64,000 nucleotides of DNA, from the NCBI RefSeq assembly GCF_021117405.1, contig NZ_CP088251.1, forward strand, positions 1,922,001-1,986,000, written 5' to 3'. Source of the DNA: Frateuria edaphi. GTDB lineage: Bacteria > Pseudomonadota > Gammaproteobacteria > Xanthomonadales > Rhodanobacteraceae. Made by a program: the position numbers and the translations under genes. A model generated the notes under the pieces. That model did no database searches. It saw only the letters and a program-made list of their open reading frames with translations, and was not told where the DNA came from. This document shows, one piece after another, positions 38,111 through 47,479 of this stretch; the first letter of the stretch is position 1, and every line of letters begins with the position of its first letter.

Positions 38111-39196
38111 ATGTCCCTGTCCGCCAAGTCACTGAAGAAGACCAGCCTGGCTGCCGCCAAGCGCCTCTACACCGGGTTGCAGCAGACGCAGCGCCAGGCG
38201 CACTACAACCAGCAGGCGCAGGCCGTGCTGCACGCGGTGGAAAGCCAGCGCGGACCGACCGATCGCACGGCGGTCCGGCAAGCGGACGAGTACGCCCGCG
38301 AGGTGCTTGGCAGCGTCCGCTACGCGCCCTGGCTGCACGTCTACGCCGCGGTGAGCGGTGGCTTCCGCGAGGGCTGGATCCCCGACAACTACTATGGTTT
38401 GGTGGTCGACCCGCACAAGAGCGGCGAGGTGGCCAAGGTCGCGCTGATCAAGTCCTTCACCAACCGCATCCTCAACACCGAGGCGCTGCCGGACCTGGCC
38501 TACGTCATCGATGGCCTCTACTACTCGCGCGACTACCGCCCCGTGTCCCAGCGCGAACTGGTCGAGATCCTCTTCGCGCGCGAAGACCGCGCCGTGTTCA
38601 AGGCCGACAACTCCTACCAGGGCCGCAGCGTGACCTTCATGACGCGCGGGCACTTCCCGGCGGACGGCCGCCTGCCGTTGCCCGACGGCGTCTTCCAGGC
38701 GCCGATCCGCCAGCACGGTTTCTTTGCCGAACTGAGCCCCAGCGCCACCGCCACGCTGCGCATCACCACCGCGCGCGAGCTCGACGGCAGCATCGCGGTG
38801 AAGGCCGCCTACCTGCGCCTGGGCCGTGTCGACGACGACATCGTGCGCAGCCGCAGCCACGTGCGCGTGGCCGTCGACCCGGCCAACGGCGCGCTGGACG
38901 AGACCGGTTTCCTGCACGACTGGCGCACCATCGACGCGCACCCGGATACCGGCCTGGGCTTCGGCGGACGTGTCATCCCGCACTTCGCCGCGGCCACCCA
39001 GCTGTGCCGCTCGCTGCACCAGGGCTGCCCGCACATGCCGTGCCTGGGCTGGGACCTGTGCATCGACGAGGACGACCAGCCGCGGCTGATGGAGTGGAAC
39101 GCGCGCTACAACGACATCAAGTTCTCCGAGGCTACCCGCGGCCCCTGCTTCCGCGGCCTGGGCTGGGAAGACCTGTGGCGGCAGGCAGCCGCCTGA
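38111..39196 (+). CDS. Sugar-transfer-associated ATP-grasp family protein
   Basis: A 361-residue protein. VFKADNSYQGRSV and the late GWDLCIDEDDQPRLMEWNARYNDIKF resemble the ATP- and metal-binding strands of ATP-grasp enzymes, and the pattern recalls the ATP-grasp proteins found near sugar-transfer genes. The N-terminus (about 1-50) is basic and helical. The reaction is unknown. The start MSLSAKSLKK has GAGG 12 bases upstream. It is 27 bases upstream of the endonuclease-like gene, with which it may be cotranscribed. Confidence 0.65.
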   Translation: MSLSAKSLKKTSLAAAKRLYTGLQQTQRQAHYNQQAQAVLHAVESQRGPTDRTAVRQADEYAREVLGSVRYAPWLHVYAAVSGGFREGWIPDNYYGLVVDPHKSGEVAKVALIKSFTNRILNTEALPDLAYVIDGLYYSRDYRPVSQRELVEILFAREDRAVFKADNSYQGRSVTFMTRGHFPADGRLPLPDGVFQAPIRQHGFFAELSPSATATLRITTARELDGSIAVKAAYLRLGRVDDDIVRSRSHVRVAVDPANGALDETGFLHDWRTIDAHPDTGLGFGGRVIPHFAAATQLCRSLHQGCPHMPCLGWDLCIDEDDQPRLMEWNARYNDIKFSEATRGPCFRGLGWEDLWRQAAA

Positions 39197-39223
39197 CCAA
39201 CTCGCGCCGCCGGCCCGCAGCGG

Positions 39224-40060
39224 ATGCGCATCGTCTCGTGGAATGTCGAGAACCTGGCGCACTGGCTGGAGAACGATGCCACCGGCCTGCCCGTCCTGCA
39301 TGCGCGGCTGGGCTCGCCCGAGGTGCTGTGCCTGCAGGAAGTGCGCATCCGGCCCCAGGACCAGGCGCTGGTTGCGCGCATGCACACCGCCCTGCCCGGC
39401 TTCAGTTGCCACGCCTCGCTTAACCATGATCCGCACAATGGCCGCTTCCGCGGCGGTCGCGCGTACGGCGTGGCGACCTGGCTGCGCGCCGACCTCGACG
39501 CCACGCCACTGCGCTTCCCGTGGGACACCGAGGGGCGCGTGATCGTCTCGGGCCTGCCCTCGCTGGGCGTGGCCATCGCCAACGTTTATGCGGTCAACGG
39601 CACGGGTCGGCCGCACTGGGACGCCGAGCACGGCGGGCCGTACGGCAACCGGCACCAGTTCAAGCAGCGTTTCATCGAGCGGCTGGGTGACGAGGGGCGG
39701 GCGCTGCAGGCCGGCGGCCTCGACCTGGTGCTGATCGGCGACTGGAACGTTTCGCGCACGTACCTGGACACGACGCCGCGCCTGCGCACGGAAGAGCCGC
39801 ACGCCACCGCGCGGCGCCGCTTCAACGAAGAGTTCGTCGCAGGCCTGGGGCTGACCGACGCCTTTCGCCACCTGTACCCGGATGCACGCGCGTACACCTG
39901 GTTCCACCCGCGCAGCCGCCATCGGCTGGACGCGGCGCGGGTGGATTTCGCGCTGGTGGGCGAGAGTCTGCTGCCGCGTGTTGTCGGGGCTGGCATCGAG
40001 GACGACCCGGCCATGCGCCCGGGCAGCGACCACGCGCCGCTATGGATCGAGCTCTCGTAG
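39224..40060 (+). CDS. Endonuclease/exonuclease/phosphatase family protein (ExoIII-like)
   Basis: A 278-residue enzyme of the exonuclease III fold: MRIVSWNVENLAHWL, VLCLQEVRIRPQD, GRAYGVATWLR, IGDWNVSRTYLDT, LDAARVDFALVG and PGSDHAPLWIELS carry the Asn, Glu, Asp/Asn and His of the active site. It could be an AP endonuclease or a phosphodiesterase of another substrate. The ATG at 39224 follows the ATP-grasp gene. The stop overlaps a REP-like unit. Confidence 0.85.
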   Translation: MRIVSWNVENLAHWLENDATGLPVLHARLGSPEVLCLQEVRIRPQDQALVARMHTALPGFSCHASLNHDPHNGRFRGGRAYGVATWLRADLDATPLRFPWDTEGRVIVSGLPSLGVAIANVYAVNGTGRPHWDAEHGGPYGNRHQFKQRFIERLGDEGRALQAGGLDLVLIGDWNVSRTYLDTTPRLRTEEPHATARRRFNEEFVAGLGLTDAFRHLYPDARAYTWFHPRSRHRLDAARVDFALVGESLLPRVVGAGIEDDPAMRPGSDHAPLWIELS

Positions 40061-40084
40061 GGGCTTCAGTCCGGCCCCCTCGCC
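40056..40084. repeat. REP-like palindromic unit overlapping a stop codon
   Basis: CGTAGGGGCTTCAGTCCGG followed by CCCCCTCGCC matches the GTAGGGGCTTCAGCCC type of REP element; its first bases contain the TAG stop of the upstream gene. Confidence 0.55.
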
Positions 40085-40179
40085 AGGGACGGTGGGCCGA
40101 AGCGCTTTGCGTTCGTCTGTCGATTTTCCACGCCCCGGATCGTCGACAAGAGGCAACCCCCGCCAAAGGAGCACATGCC

Positions 40180-40539
40180 ATGTCCTACATCGACGGTTTC
40201 GTGATTGCCGTGCCCACGGCCAACCGGGAAAAGTTCATCGAGCACGCCAGCACGTTCGACGTCTACTTCCAGGAGTTCGGCGCCACGCGCGTGGTCGAGT
40301 GCTGGAGCGACGACGTGCCCGAAGGCAAGCTCACCGATTTCCGCCGCGCCGTGCAGGCCACGCCTGACGAAGCGGTGGTGTTCTCCTGGATCGAATGGCC
40401 CGACAAGGCCACGCGCGATGCCGGCATGGAAAAGATGATGAAGGACCCGCGCCTGAGCCCCGAGAAGACGCCCATGCCGTTCGACGGCAAACGGATGATC
40501 TTCGGCGGGTTCGCGCCGGTGGTGGAATTGGGCCGGTAA
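40180..40539 (+). CDS. DUF1428 family protein
   Basis: A 119-residue cytosolic protein with the layout of the dimeric alpha/beta barrel family DUF1428: MSYIDGFVIAVPTANREKF, YFQEFGATRVVECWSDDVPEGK, FSWIEWPDKATRDAGMEKMM and FDGKRMIFGGFAPV. The function is unknown. GGAG precedes the ATG at 40180. Confidence 0.92.
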   Translation: MSYIDGFVIAVPTANREKFIEHASTFDVYFQEFGATRVVECWSDDVPEGKLTDFRRAVQATPDEAVVFSWIEWPDKATRDAGMEKMMKDPRLSPEKTPMPFDGKRMIFGGFAPVVELGR

Positions 40540-40660
40540 GTCGGGGCGCCCGCTCCGGGCGCCCATCCGCCTGGCATCATCCACGCCGAGCGGGGAAAGG
40601 ACCACGCGCCGCTATCCCGATCCTTGCCCGTTCAGGGCCAACGCGACGTGCCCCGGACGT

Positions 40661-42211
40661 TCACCCCGCCCGGTAGTAATCCCGCTCCCGATACCGCCGC
40701 GCATACAGGCCAAACGCCAGTGCCGCCAGCAGCGCGAACGCGGCGAAGAAGAACATCTGGAACGCGATCGTGCCGAGCCCGGTGCGGGCGATCGAATCGG
40801 TCACCGCATCGTTGCGCACTGCCGCGTTCGCCAGCAGCACCCACAGGTTGCCGATCGTGGTGGTGAGGTTCCAGAAGCTCATCACCACGCCCTTCATCGA
40901 CGCCGGCGCCTGGCTGTAGGCGAACTCCAGGCCGGTGGCCGAGACCAGTACTTCGCCGAAGGTCAGCAAGGCGTACGGCAGCACCTGCCACACGATCGAG
41001 AGCGCATCCCCGCCGTCGATCGCCAGCTGCAACGCACCCACGGCGATCCAGGCCAGGCCGCTGAAGGCGATGCCCGCGGTCATGCGGCGCAACGCGGTGG
41101 GCGCGTAGCCCAACCGCCGCATCAACGGGTAGAGGACCAGGTTGTTGAACGGGATCAGCAGCATGACCAGCAGCGGATTCAATGCCTGCATCTGCGCCGG
41201 ATGGAACCAGTCCGGCATGCTCATGTGCCCGCCCTGCACCACCCAGGTCGACGCCTTCTGGTCGAACAGCGAGAAGAACGGCGTGGTCAGCGCGAAGATC
41301 ACCAGCACGCGCAACACGTTGCGCGCACCGTCCACCGCTGCGTCCGGATGCACGCCGCGGGCACGGTCCATCTGCATCCAGGCGCCGCCGCCGATGCCGG
41401 CAATCACCGCCACCACGGCCAGGCAGGCGGCGATCACGAAACCGAGGCTGGGGATCAACGCCGCCGATGCGAGTCCCACCACGATGCCGGCCACGGCCAC
41501 CCACAGGCCCGGCCGCGCCCGTCCCGGCCGGCGGCTGAGCAACGCCGTGCGCACCACCCGAGAGAACGCGTCGCGGTCCGGCGGCGCCGGCGGCACCATC
41601 ACGTACTGGCGCCGCCCCAACCAGAACACCACCGTGGCGACGAACATCAGCGCGCCCGGAATGCCGAACGCCACCGCGGCACCGAACTGGCGCAGGAAAA
41701 GCGGCATCAGCAGCGAGGCGAAGAACGAGCCGAAGTTGATGATCCAGTAGAAGGCGTCGAACACCACCTTGGCCAGGTGCTTGTTGGACTGGTCGAACTG
41801 GTCGCCCACGAACGAAGCCACCAGCGGCTTGATGCCGCCGGCGCCCAGCGCGATCAGCCCCAGCCCGGCGAAGAAGCCCAGGCGGTGGTCCTCGAACAGC
41901 GCCAGGCACGCGTGGCCCAGGCAATAGACCAGGCTCATCCACAGCACCGTGTGGTACTTGCCGAAGAAGCGGTCGGCAATCCAGCCACCCAGCAGCGGGA
42001 AGAAGTACACGCCGATGACAAAGCTGTGGAACACGTCCTTGGCCGCGAGCGTGCGCTCGGCCTCGGGCATGTAGGCCAGCAGGCTGCTGATCAGGAAGGG
42101 CGTGAGGATGTTGCGCATCCCGTAGAAGGAAAAGCGCTCGCAACCCTCGTTGCCGATGATGTAACCGATCTGCCGCGGCAGGCGGCCGCCCTCGTGGGTG
42201 GTGGTGCTCAT
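40661..42211 (-). CDS. POT/PTR family proton-dependent oligopeptide transporter
   Basis: A 516-residue inner-membrane symporter for di- and tripeptides. NEGCERFSFYGMRNILTPFL is the ExxER-type proton-coupling motif on helix 1, and LGGWIADRFFGKYHTV and LGAGGIKPLVASFVGDQF are the PTR signatures. About 12-14 membrane segments are visible, with a cytosolic insertion near residues 220-250. The start MSTTTHEGG has GGGAG before it. It is most like DtpA/YdgR-type proteins. Confidence 0.93.
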   Translation of the reverse strand: MSTTTHEGGRLPRQIGYIIGNEGCERFSFYGMRNILTPFLISSLLAYMPEAERTLAAKDVFHSFVIGVYFFPLLGGWIADRFFGKYHTVLWMSLVYCLGHACLALFEDHRLGFFAGLGLIALGAGGIKPLVASFVGDQFDQSNKHLAKVVFDAFYWIINFGSFFASLLMPLFLRQFGAAVAFGIPGALMFVATVVFWLGRRQYVMVPPAPPDRDAFSRVVRTALLSRRPGRARPGLWVAVAGIVVGLASAALIPSLGFVIAACLAVVAVIAGIGGGAWMQMDRARGVHPDAAVDGARNVLRVLVIFALTTPFFSLFDQKASTWVVQGGHMSMPDWFHPAQMQALNPLLVMLLIPFNNLVLYPLMRRLGYAPTALRRMTAGIAFSGLAWIAVGALQLAIDGGDALSIVWQVLPYALLTFGEVLVSATGLEFAYSQAPASMKGVVMSFWNLTTTIGNLWVLLANAAVRNDAVTDSIARTGLGTIAFQMFFFAAFALLAALAFGLYARRYRERDYYRAG

Positions 42212-42384
42212 CCGGACTCCCGTGCATCGGGAGAACCAGAGGCGCCTCCCCAGCGCCCGACTGTAGCAAGAAGCCCCGGGTGGGGCGCCGTCTGTCGGGC
42301 GCACGGGCTGCCAACGCGTGCTTGCTTGCCGTGCCCATCACTACGAGATGTTGTCGTTGTCGGGTCGCGCGCGCGAGCCTTGCG

Positions 42385-43008
<624 letters not shown>

Positions 43009-43451
43009 CCGTTCCCTCCGTCCGGCGAGGCGACCGCAAGCGCGGCGCCCGGTGCGGGTGGACTCTATCAAGTTCGCCTTGCGGCCGATGGGCCGGGTGT
43101 TCCTCGCGCCACGTCATCCGCCACACACCGGACGCGCCGCCCCGCGGGCAATACACGGCACACGCCTGCCTGCCCTGCGCCTGCTTTCCCGCGGCGCGCG
43201 CCTTCATCCGCCGTGACGCAAGATGCAACCCTTTTAGACGGGCCTGTCATCGCGCTTGTTCCATGCTGCGCTTCCGTCGTGGCGCATGACGGAATAGACG
43301 GCCAAACCGCGGCGGCGCCACGCCCCGCCACCGGCCTGGCGGCGGAGACCGCCGCAGACAAACCCATGGACACCACCGACACCGCGAATTCGGCAGGGAC
43401 GCAAGGCGGATTCGCGCGCGGGCGCCGCCCGTCCATACCGAGGACTCGCAG
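43009..43451. other. 443-base divergent intergenic region
   Basis: No gene with coding character is seen between the TMEM175-like gene and the three-gene membrane operon. A weak ECF-like pair on the minus strand (GGAACA near 43262 and TCTAA near 43236) is noted but not supported. Confidence 0.5.
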
Positions 43452-44159
43452 ATGAATACACCCCAGGACAGCAGCTACCGCCCGTCCGCCGGCGGGAAGG
43501 TTACCGACCCTGGCGTCGCCGGAGGCGCCGAGGACATGGCAGAGAAGGTGCGCGCCGAAGGCCAGGAGCAGGTGCAGCACTACCGCAACGTCGCGGCCGA
43601 CAAGGTCGACACGCTCGCCGACAGCGTCAAGGCCGCCGCGGCCGAAATGCGCGACGACGACGTGGCGCATCTGTCCCGGCACGTCTCGGACATGGCCAGC
43701 GGCCTGGGCCGCATGGCCGACGGGCTGCGCGAGAAAAGCGCCGACGAGATCCTGCATGACGTTCGCCGGATCGCGCGCGAGAACCCCACGTTGTTCATCG
43801 CCGGCAGCATCGCGATCGGCTTCGGCCTGACCCGCTTCGCGCGCGCCTCGGCCAGCAACGGCGCGGATCGCGGGCGATCGTCGAACCTCGCCACCAGCGA
43901 ACGCACGAGTCGCGCCCGCTGGACCGATGCCGACGCGGCCGTCCCCGGGACCGCCGCCCACCCGGCGACCGGCAACGACACCATCGACACCACCGCGCCC
44001 GGCGGCCTGACCGGCTCCATTCCCGCGGTGCCGGGCCCCTCGGCTTCCACGGCCGATGCCATCTCGGCCCGCGCCGGCGCGGCCGCGAGCGACACGACGG
44101 ACGACGGTCGAGACAGCCTGTCATCCACGGACACCCTGCGCGGGAGGAACCAACCATGA
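43452..44159 (+). CDS. Predicted membrane-anchored protein, first gene of a three-gene operon
   Basis: A 235-residue protein I do not assign to a named family. Residues 1-110 are charged and helical with heptad-like Ala/Val spacing (coiled-coil-like: VRAEGQEQVQHYRNVAADKV). A short hydrophobic stretch at about 115-125 (LFIAGSIAIGFGLTRF) resembles the membrane end of DUF883/ElaB-like proteins. The rest is a Thr/Ala/Ser/Asp-rich low-complexity tail. GAGGACTCGCAG precedes the ATG. The stop overlaps the next start (ATGA). Confidence 0.75.
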   Translation: MNTPQDSSYRPSAGGKVTDPGVAGGAEDMAEKVRAEGQEQVQHYRNVAADKVDTLADSVKAAAAEMRDDDVAHLSRHVSDMASGLGRMADGLREKSADEILHDVRRIARENPTLFIAGSIAIGFGLTRFARASASNGADRGRSSNLATSERTSRARWTDADAAVPGTAAHPATGNDTIDTTAPGGLTGSIPAVPGPSASTADAISARAGAAASDTTDDGRDSLSSTDTLRGRNQP

Positions 44160-44605
44160 GCAAGTCTTTCGAACAGTCCCAATCCTTCGATACACCACCC
44201 GCGTTGCGCGCCGTACCCTCGCGCGAGGAAGACGTCTCCATCGGTGGCCTGCTCAAGCAGCTGGCGCGCGAAATCCCGATGCTGTTCACCAAGGAGCTGG
44301 CGCTGACCAAGGCCGAGATGCGCGAGAACCTGCGCGCGACCAAGGCGGGCGTGGCGGCGGTGGCCACCGGCGGCGCCGTGATGCTGGCGGGGCTGGTCAT
44401 CCTGCTGATGGCCGGCGTGTACGGCCTGAGCACCGTGCTCGCGCCATGGTTGTCCGCACTGATCGTGGGCGCGGCCGCCTTGCTCGTCGGCTGGGTCATG
44501 ATCAGCGCCGGCAAGAAGCAGTTCGAGCCCGGCTCGCTCAAGCCCGACCACACCATCCACTCGCTGCAGAAGGATGCCGATGCCATCCGCGGGAGGACGC
44601 CATGA
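44156..44605 (+). CDS. Phage-holin-like (Holin-X superfamily) inner-membrane protein
   Basis: A 149-residue protein with an amphipathic N-terminal part (SIGGLLKQLAREIPMLFTKELALTKAEMRENL) and two membrane helices (about 60-85 and 92-115). This is the layout of the putative actinobacterial Holin-X family (DUF1469), which is widespread in non-phage stress operons. It overlaps both neighbours by ATGA. Confidence 0.85.
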   Translation: MSKSFEQSQSFDTPPALRAVPSREEDVSIGGLLKQLAREIPMLFTKELALTKAEMRENLRATKAGVAAVATGGAVMLAGLVILLMAGVYGLSTVLAPWLSALIVGAAALLVGWVMISAGKKQFEPGSLKPDHTIHSLQKDADAIRGRTP

Positions 44606-45321
44606 GCACTGCCGAACGGATCGAAGCCGAATCGCACAAGGATCCGGCGCGCCTGGAGCAGGAGATCGACCAGCAGCGCGCGGACATCAACCACATCGTC
44701 GACGCGCTGGAGAACAAGCTTTCGCCGGGCCAGCTGTTCGACCGCATGGTGAACTTCGGCAAGGGCAACGGCCGCGAGTTCGCGCAGAACATCGGCAACG
44801 CGGTGAAGGCCAACCCGGTGCCCGCCCTGTTGACCTCCATCGGCCTGTTATGGCTTTACGCCAGCCGCGATGAGCCGGCACCGATGCGCAGCAGCTTTGC
44901 CGATACCGGCACCGAAGACGGTAGCGGCATGATGGATCGGGCGCGTGAGATGGGCAGCGAGGTTTCCGACACCGTTTCCAGCACCTGGAACCAGGCCAGG
45001 TCGCGCGTCGCCGACACCACCTCGCGCATGGCCGACACGGCCCAGGGCGCGCGTGAGTCCCTGCTGCACCAGAAGGACCGGGCCGTGCAGGGCTACAACA
45101 ACCTGTTGCGCGACAACCCGTTGGCGCTTGGCGCCATCGGCATCGCCGTCGGTGCCCTGCTCGGTGCCGCGCTGCCCACCACCGAACCGGAAAACCGGTT
45201 GATGGGCGAGGCCAGCGACGATCTCGCCGACAAGGCGAAGGAAGCGGTCCGCACCGGCGCCGACAAGGCACGCGACGTCATGCACGACATGGGTGAGCCG
45301 CGGGACACCGTGCGCCATTGA
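44602..45321 (+). CDS. DUF3618 domain protein with C-terminal membrane segment
   Basis: A 239-residue protein. The N-terminal DPARLEQEIDQQRADINHIVDALENKLSPGQL is characteristic of DUF3618. A first hydrophobic stretch (about 75-85, ALLTSIGLLWLYA) is followed by a long helical region with repeated SRVADTTSRMADTA-type heptads, a second hydrophobic stretch (about 170-190, LALGAIGIAVGALLGAALP) and a charged tail. Overlap with the upstream gene implies coupled translation. In other bacteria these three types co-occur with stress and nutrient-limitation genes; the job is unknown. Confidence 0.85.
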   Translation: MSTAERIEAESHKDPARLEQEIDQQRADINHIVDALENKLSPGQLFDRMVNFGKGNGREFAQNIGNAVKANPVPALLTSIGLLWLYASRDEPAPMRSSFADTGTEDGSGMMDRAREMGSEVSDTVSSTWNQARSRVADTTSRMADTAQGARESLLHQKDRAVQGYNNLLRDNPLALGAIGIAVGALLGAALPTTEPENRLMGEASDDLADKAKEAVRTGADKARDVMHDMGEPRDTVRH

Positions 45322-45426
45322 TGCGGCGGCGCACCCGCTCCGTCTGAAGCCCCGCCCGCCTGTCGGCCCTCTCTCCCGGAAGGGATGGGCGGCGGTTCAA
45401 GGGAGGCGCTTCGACGTCGGCACTGC

Positions 45427-45482
45427 GCGCCTACGCTCATTGCGAACGGTTTCCGGACACCGTTCACCTTGGGCGTAGGCGC
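45427..45482. repeat. Nested inverted repeat between convergent genes
   Basis: Outer arms GCGCCTACGC (45427-45436) and GCGTAGGCGC (45473-45482) are a perfect 10-bp match, and inside them GAACGGT (45444-45450) pairs with ACCGTTC (45459-45465) across an eight-base loop. It lies in the 256-base gap between the DUF3618 gene and the convergent GH18 gene. No T-run follows. It could be a REP-like unit or a bidirectional terminator. Confidence 0.6.
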
Positions 45483-45577
45483 AGGGTCGTAGGGCCGGCT
45501 GGCCCTCGTCCAAGGCGTGCCTCGAATCTTCTCCCGCGGAAGTGCACCGAGAGGCGCTTCGCCTTCGCCGCGTGCAC

Positions 45578-46741
45578 TCAGCGCAAAGGTGGCTGGGCGG
45601 GCTTGTCGCGGGGCGGTTCCTGCTCCCGGTTCGAGGGCGCATCCTGCAGCCCCCGCCAGATCGCATCGACCAGTTCGCCCTCGGGATCGTGCTTCTGTTC
45701 CCAATACATCAGGCCGCCAAGCCTGTGTGCTTTCACGTAGACGGCCTTCGCGGCGATCGACCGCGGGTCGTCGTAGGTGATGAAGGCGTGCGTGCGCCGA
45801 TTCCACAACCAGGCAGCCCTGGCCTGCGGATCCCAGTAGCGCACGAAGCCGTTGCGGCCGATGTAGTTCTTCTTCAGCTCCGGCCAGGGATGCTCTCCCT
45901 GGTAATCGCCATAGGATTGGTAAAGGCCATCGTGCTCGGGCTTCACCTGCGCGAACTCGCGGCCGTAGAAGGCCACGCCAAGCAGCAGTTTCTCCGACGG
46001 CGCCCCGGCGGCGAGAAACTGACGCACCGCGCCGTCGCCGGTGCGTGCATCGGCCGCAGCCAGGCGCGAGCGATACAGTCCCGTGTGATGCCCGGTGGTT
46101 GGCGTCATGCGATTGACGAAGTCGTAGGTCATCAAGTTGAACCAGTCGACCAGCGGCGCAACCGCCGCGATATCGACGCCATCGACGAACGGCCCATCCG
46201 CGACCGCAATGCTGAGCACGTAATGTCGGCCCTTGCCCTGCTGGTCGAGCGCCTGGCGAAGCGCCTCCAGCAGCAGCGTGAAGTGGGTCCGGTCGGCCGG
46301 GCTGGAAGCGATGCCCGATTCGCCATGGCCCGGATATTCCCAGTCCACGTCCAGCCCATCGGCGCCCTGCGCCGCGACGAGACTCGCCGCGCTCTGCGCG
46401 AAGACCCGCCGGCCTTCGGCCGTCGCGGCCGCCTCGGAGAAACCGCCGGCGCCCCAACCGCCCACCGCGATCGTCACCCTGAGCGAAGGCTTCGTGCGCT
46501 TGAGCGCCAGCAGCCGTCGCAGGCGGGCAGCCGCGTCGCCATCCAGCACCACGCGGCCCCGCTCGACGTGGACGAAGGCGAAGATCAACGTATCGATGCG
46601 CTCGAGCGTGTGCGCCCGCGTGGCATTCCAGTCGGTGGCATAGCCCACTACGCGATAACGAGTCGCTTGAGCCATGCCAGCGACCACGGCCAGCGCGCCG
46701 GCAATCAGGATGAGAACAAGCCTCTGCGGGCGTAGCGGCAT
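45578..46741 (-). CDS. Glycoside hydrolase family 18 protein
   Basis: A 387-residue exported protein with a hydrophobic N-terminal segment (LVLILIAGALAVVAGMAQA). The GH18 catalytic motif DGLDVDWE is at residues 128-135, with Glu135 as general acid, and SIAVADGPFVDG, FNLMTYDF and GVAFYGREF are further family marks. It is predicted to hydrolyse chitin or peptidoglycan-like sugars in the periplasm or outside the cell. No carbohydrate-binding domain is seen. The C-terminus is a Pro/Arg-rich tail. Confidence 0.92.
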   Translation of the reverse strand: MPLRPQRLVLILIAGALAVVAGMAQATRYRVVGYATDWNATRAHTLERIDTLIFAFVHVERGRVVLDGDAAARLRRLLALKRTKPSLRVTIAVGGWGAGGFSEAAATAEGRRVFAQSAASLVAAQGADGLDVDWEYPGHGESGIASSPADRTHFTLLLEALRQALDQQGKGRHYVLSIAVADGPFVDGVDIAAVAPLVDWFNLMTYDFVNRMTPTTGHHTGLYRSRLAAADARTGDGAVRQFLAAGAPSEKLLLGVAFYGREFAQVKPEHDGLYQSYGDYQGEHPWPELKKNYIGRNGFVRYWDPQARAAWLWNRRTHAFITYDDPRSIAAKAVYVKAHRLGGLMYWEQKHDPEGELVDAIWRGLQDAPSNREQEPPRDKPAQPPLR

Positions 46742-46981
46742 GACCCGAATTCCTCTGCGGCAGGCCATCGAGCATGCCACGGCGGCGGCCCGACCGAAGC
46801 TCCGGAGGCATCCCGTGGCGGAACGCTTCCGGAAACTGTCAGCCCTGCGTGTTCTTGCGTCTTTGCCAAAATCCCAAGATCGCGGCTCACGCGGGAAGAA
46901 AGTGCGCGATCGCGAATCCGGTAGCAGACGGCGGTTTCTGCGCCTTGCCTTGCGCGAAGGTGCATCGGTGCGAATGCCGGC

Positions 46982-47440
46982 TCAGCTGGAATGATCCAGG
47001 ATGATCTTCCAGCCTTGCGCCGTCTTCTCCCACAACAGCGAATAGACGCCGTCATCCTGGGCGGCTTCGCCATGTTCGCTGCGATCCAGGTGGAAGCGCC
47101 CGGTGACCACTGCGTAACGCACCGCACCCTGCGCGCAAGGCAGCATCCGCACGTCGACATCCGAGAACGTCAGCCGACCCATCTGCGCGTTGTTCGCATA
47201 GTGCTTGCGGTAGCTCGCCAGGATTGCCTGATAGCCCTTGCGCACCGAACTGCCGACGAAGGTGGTATCCGGCGCGTCCTTGTAGCCGTGCATGAAGGTT
47301 TCCACGTCGCCGCGGTTCCAGGCGGCCTGCTGGTCGGCCAGCACCTGGCGGATGGCGGCTGCATCGTCGGTCGCGGCCGCGGCAGGCAGGGCTGCGACCA
47401 GCGCCAGCAGCCCCATGAACACCCAGCGTGACAGTTTCAT
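46982..47440 (-). CDS. Secreted NTF2-like protein (DUF4440/SnoaL-type)
   Basis: A 152-residue protein with a signal peptide (KLSRWVFMGLLALVAALPAAAA) and an NTF2-like fold: AIRQVLADQQAAWNRGDVETFMHGY, TTFVGSSVRKGYQAILASY and DDGVYSLLWEKTAQGWKIILDHSS. No function can be assigned. GAGGAG precedes the ATG. It lies downstream of the SAM methyltransferase gene on the same strand (gap about 39 bases). Confidence 0.85.
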   Translation of the reverse strand: MKLSRWVFMGLLALVAALPAAAATDDAAAIRQVLADQQAAWNRGDVETFMHGYKDAPDTTFVGSSVRKGYQAILASYRKHYANNAQMGRLTFSDVDVRMLPCAQGAVRYAVVTGRFHLDRSEHGEAAQDDGVYSLLWEKTAQGWKIILDHSS

Positions 47441-47479
47441 CGCGTACTCCTCGGTTGGGCCAACGGCGGCCGGTCGAGC

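Noticed and set aside
43230-43265. A GGAACA...TCTAA pair on the minus strand that recalls an ECF promoter for the TMEM175-like gene.
   Set aside because: Spacing differs by one base from the rpoE promoter, the -35 is imperfect and the leader would exceed 220 bases; too weak to annotate.
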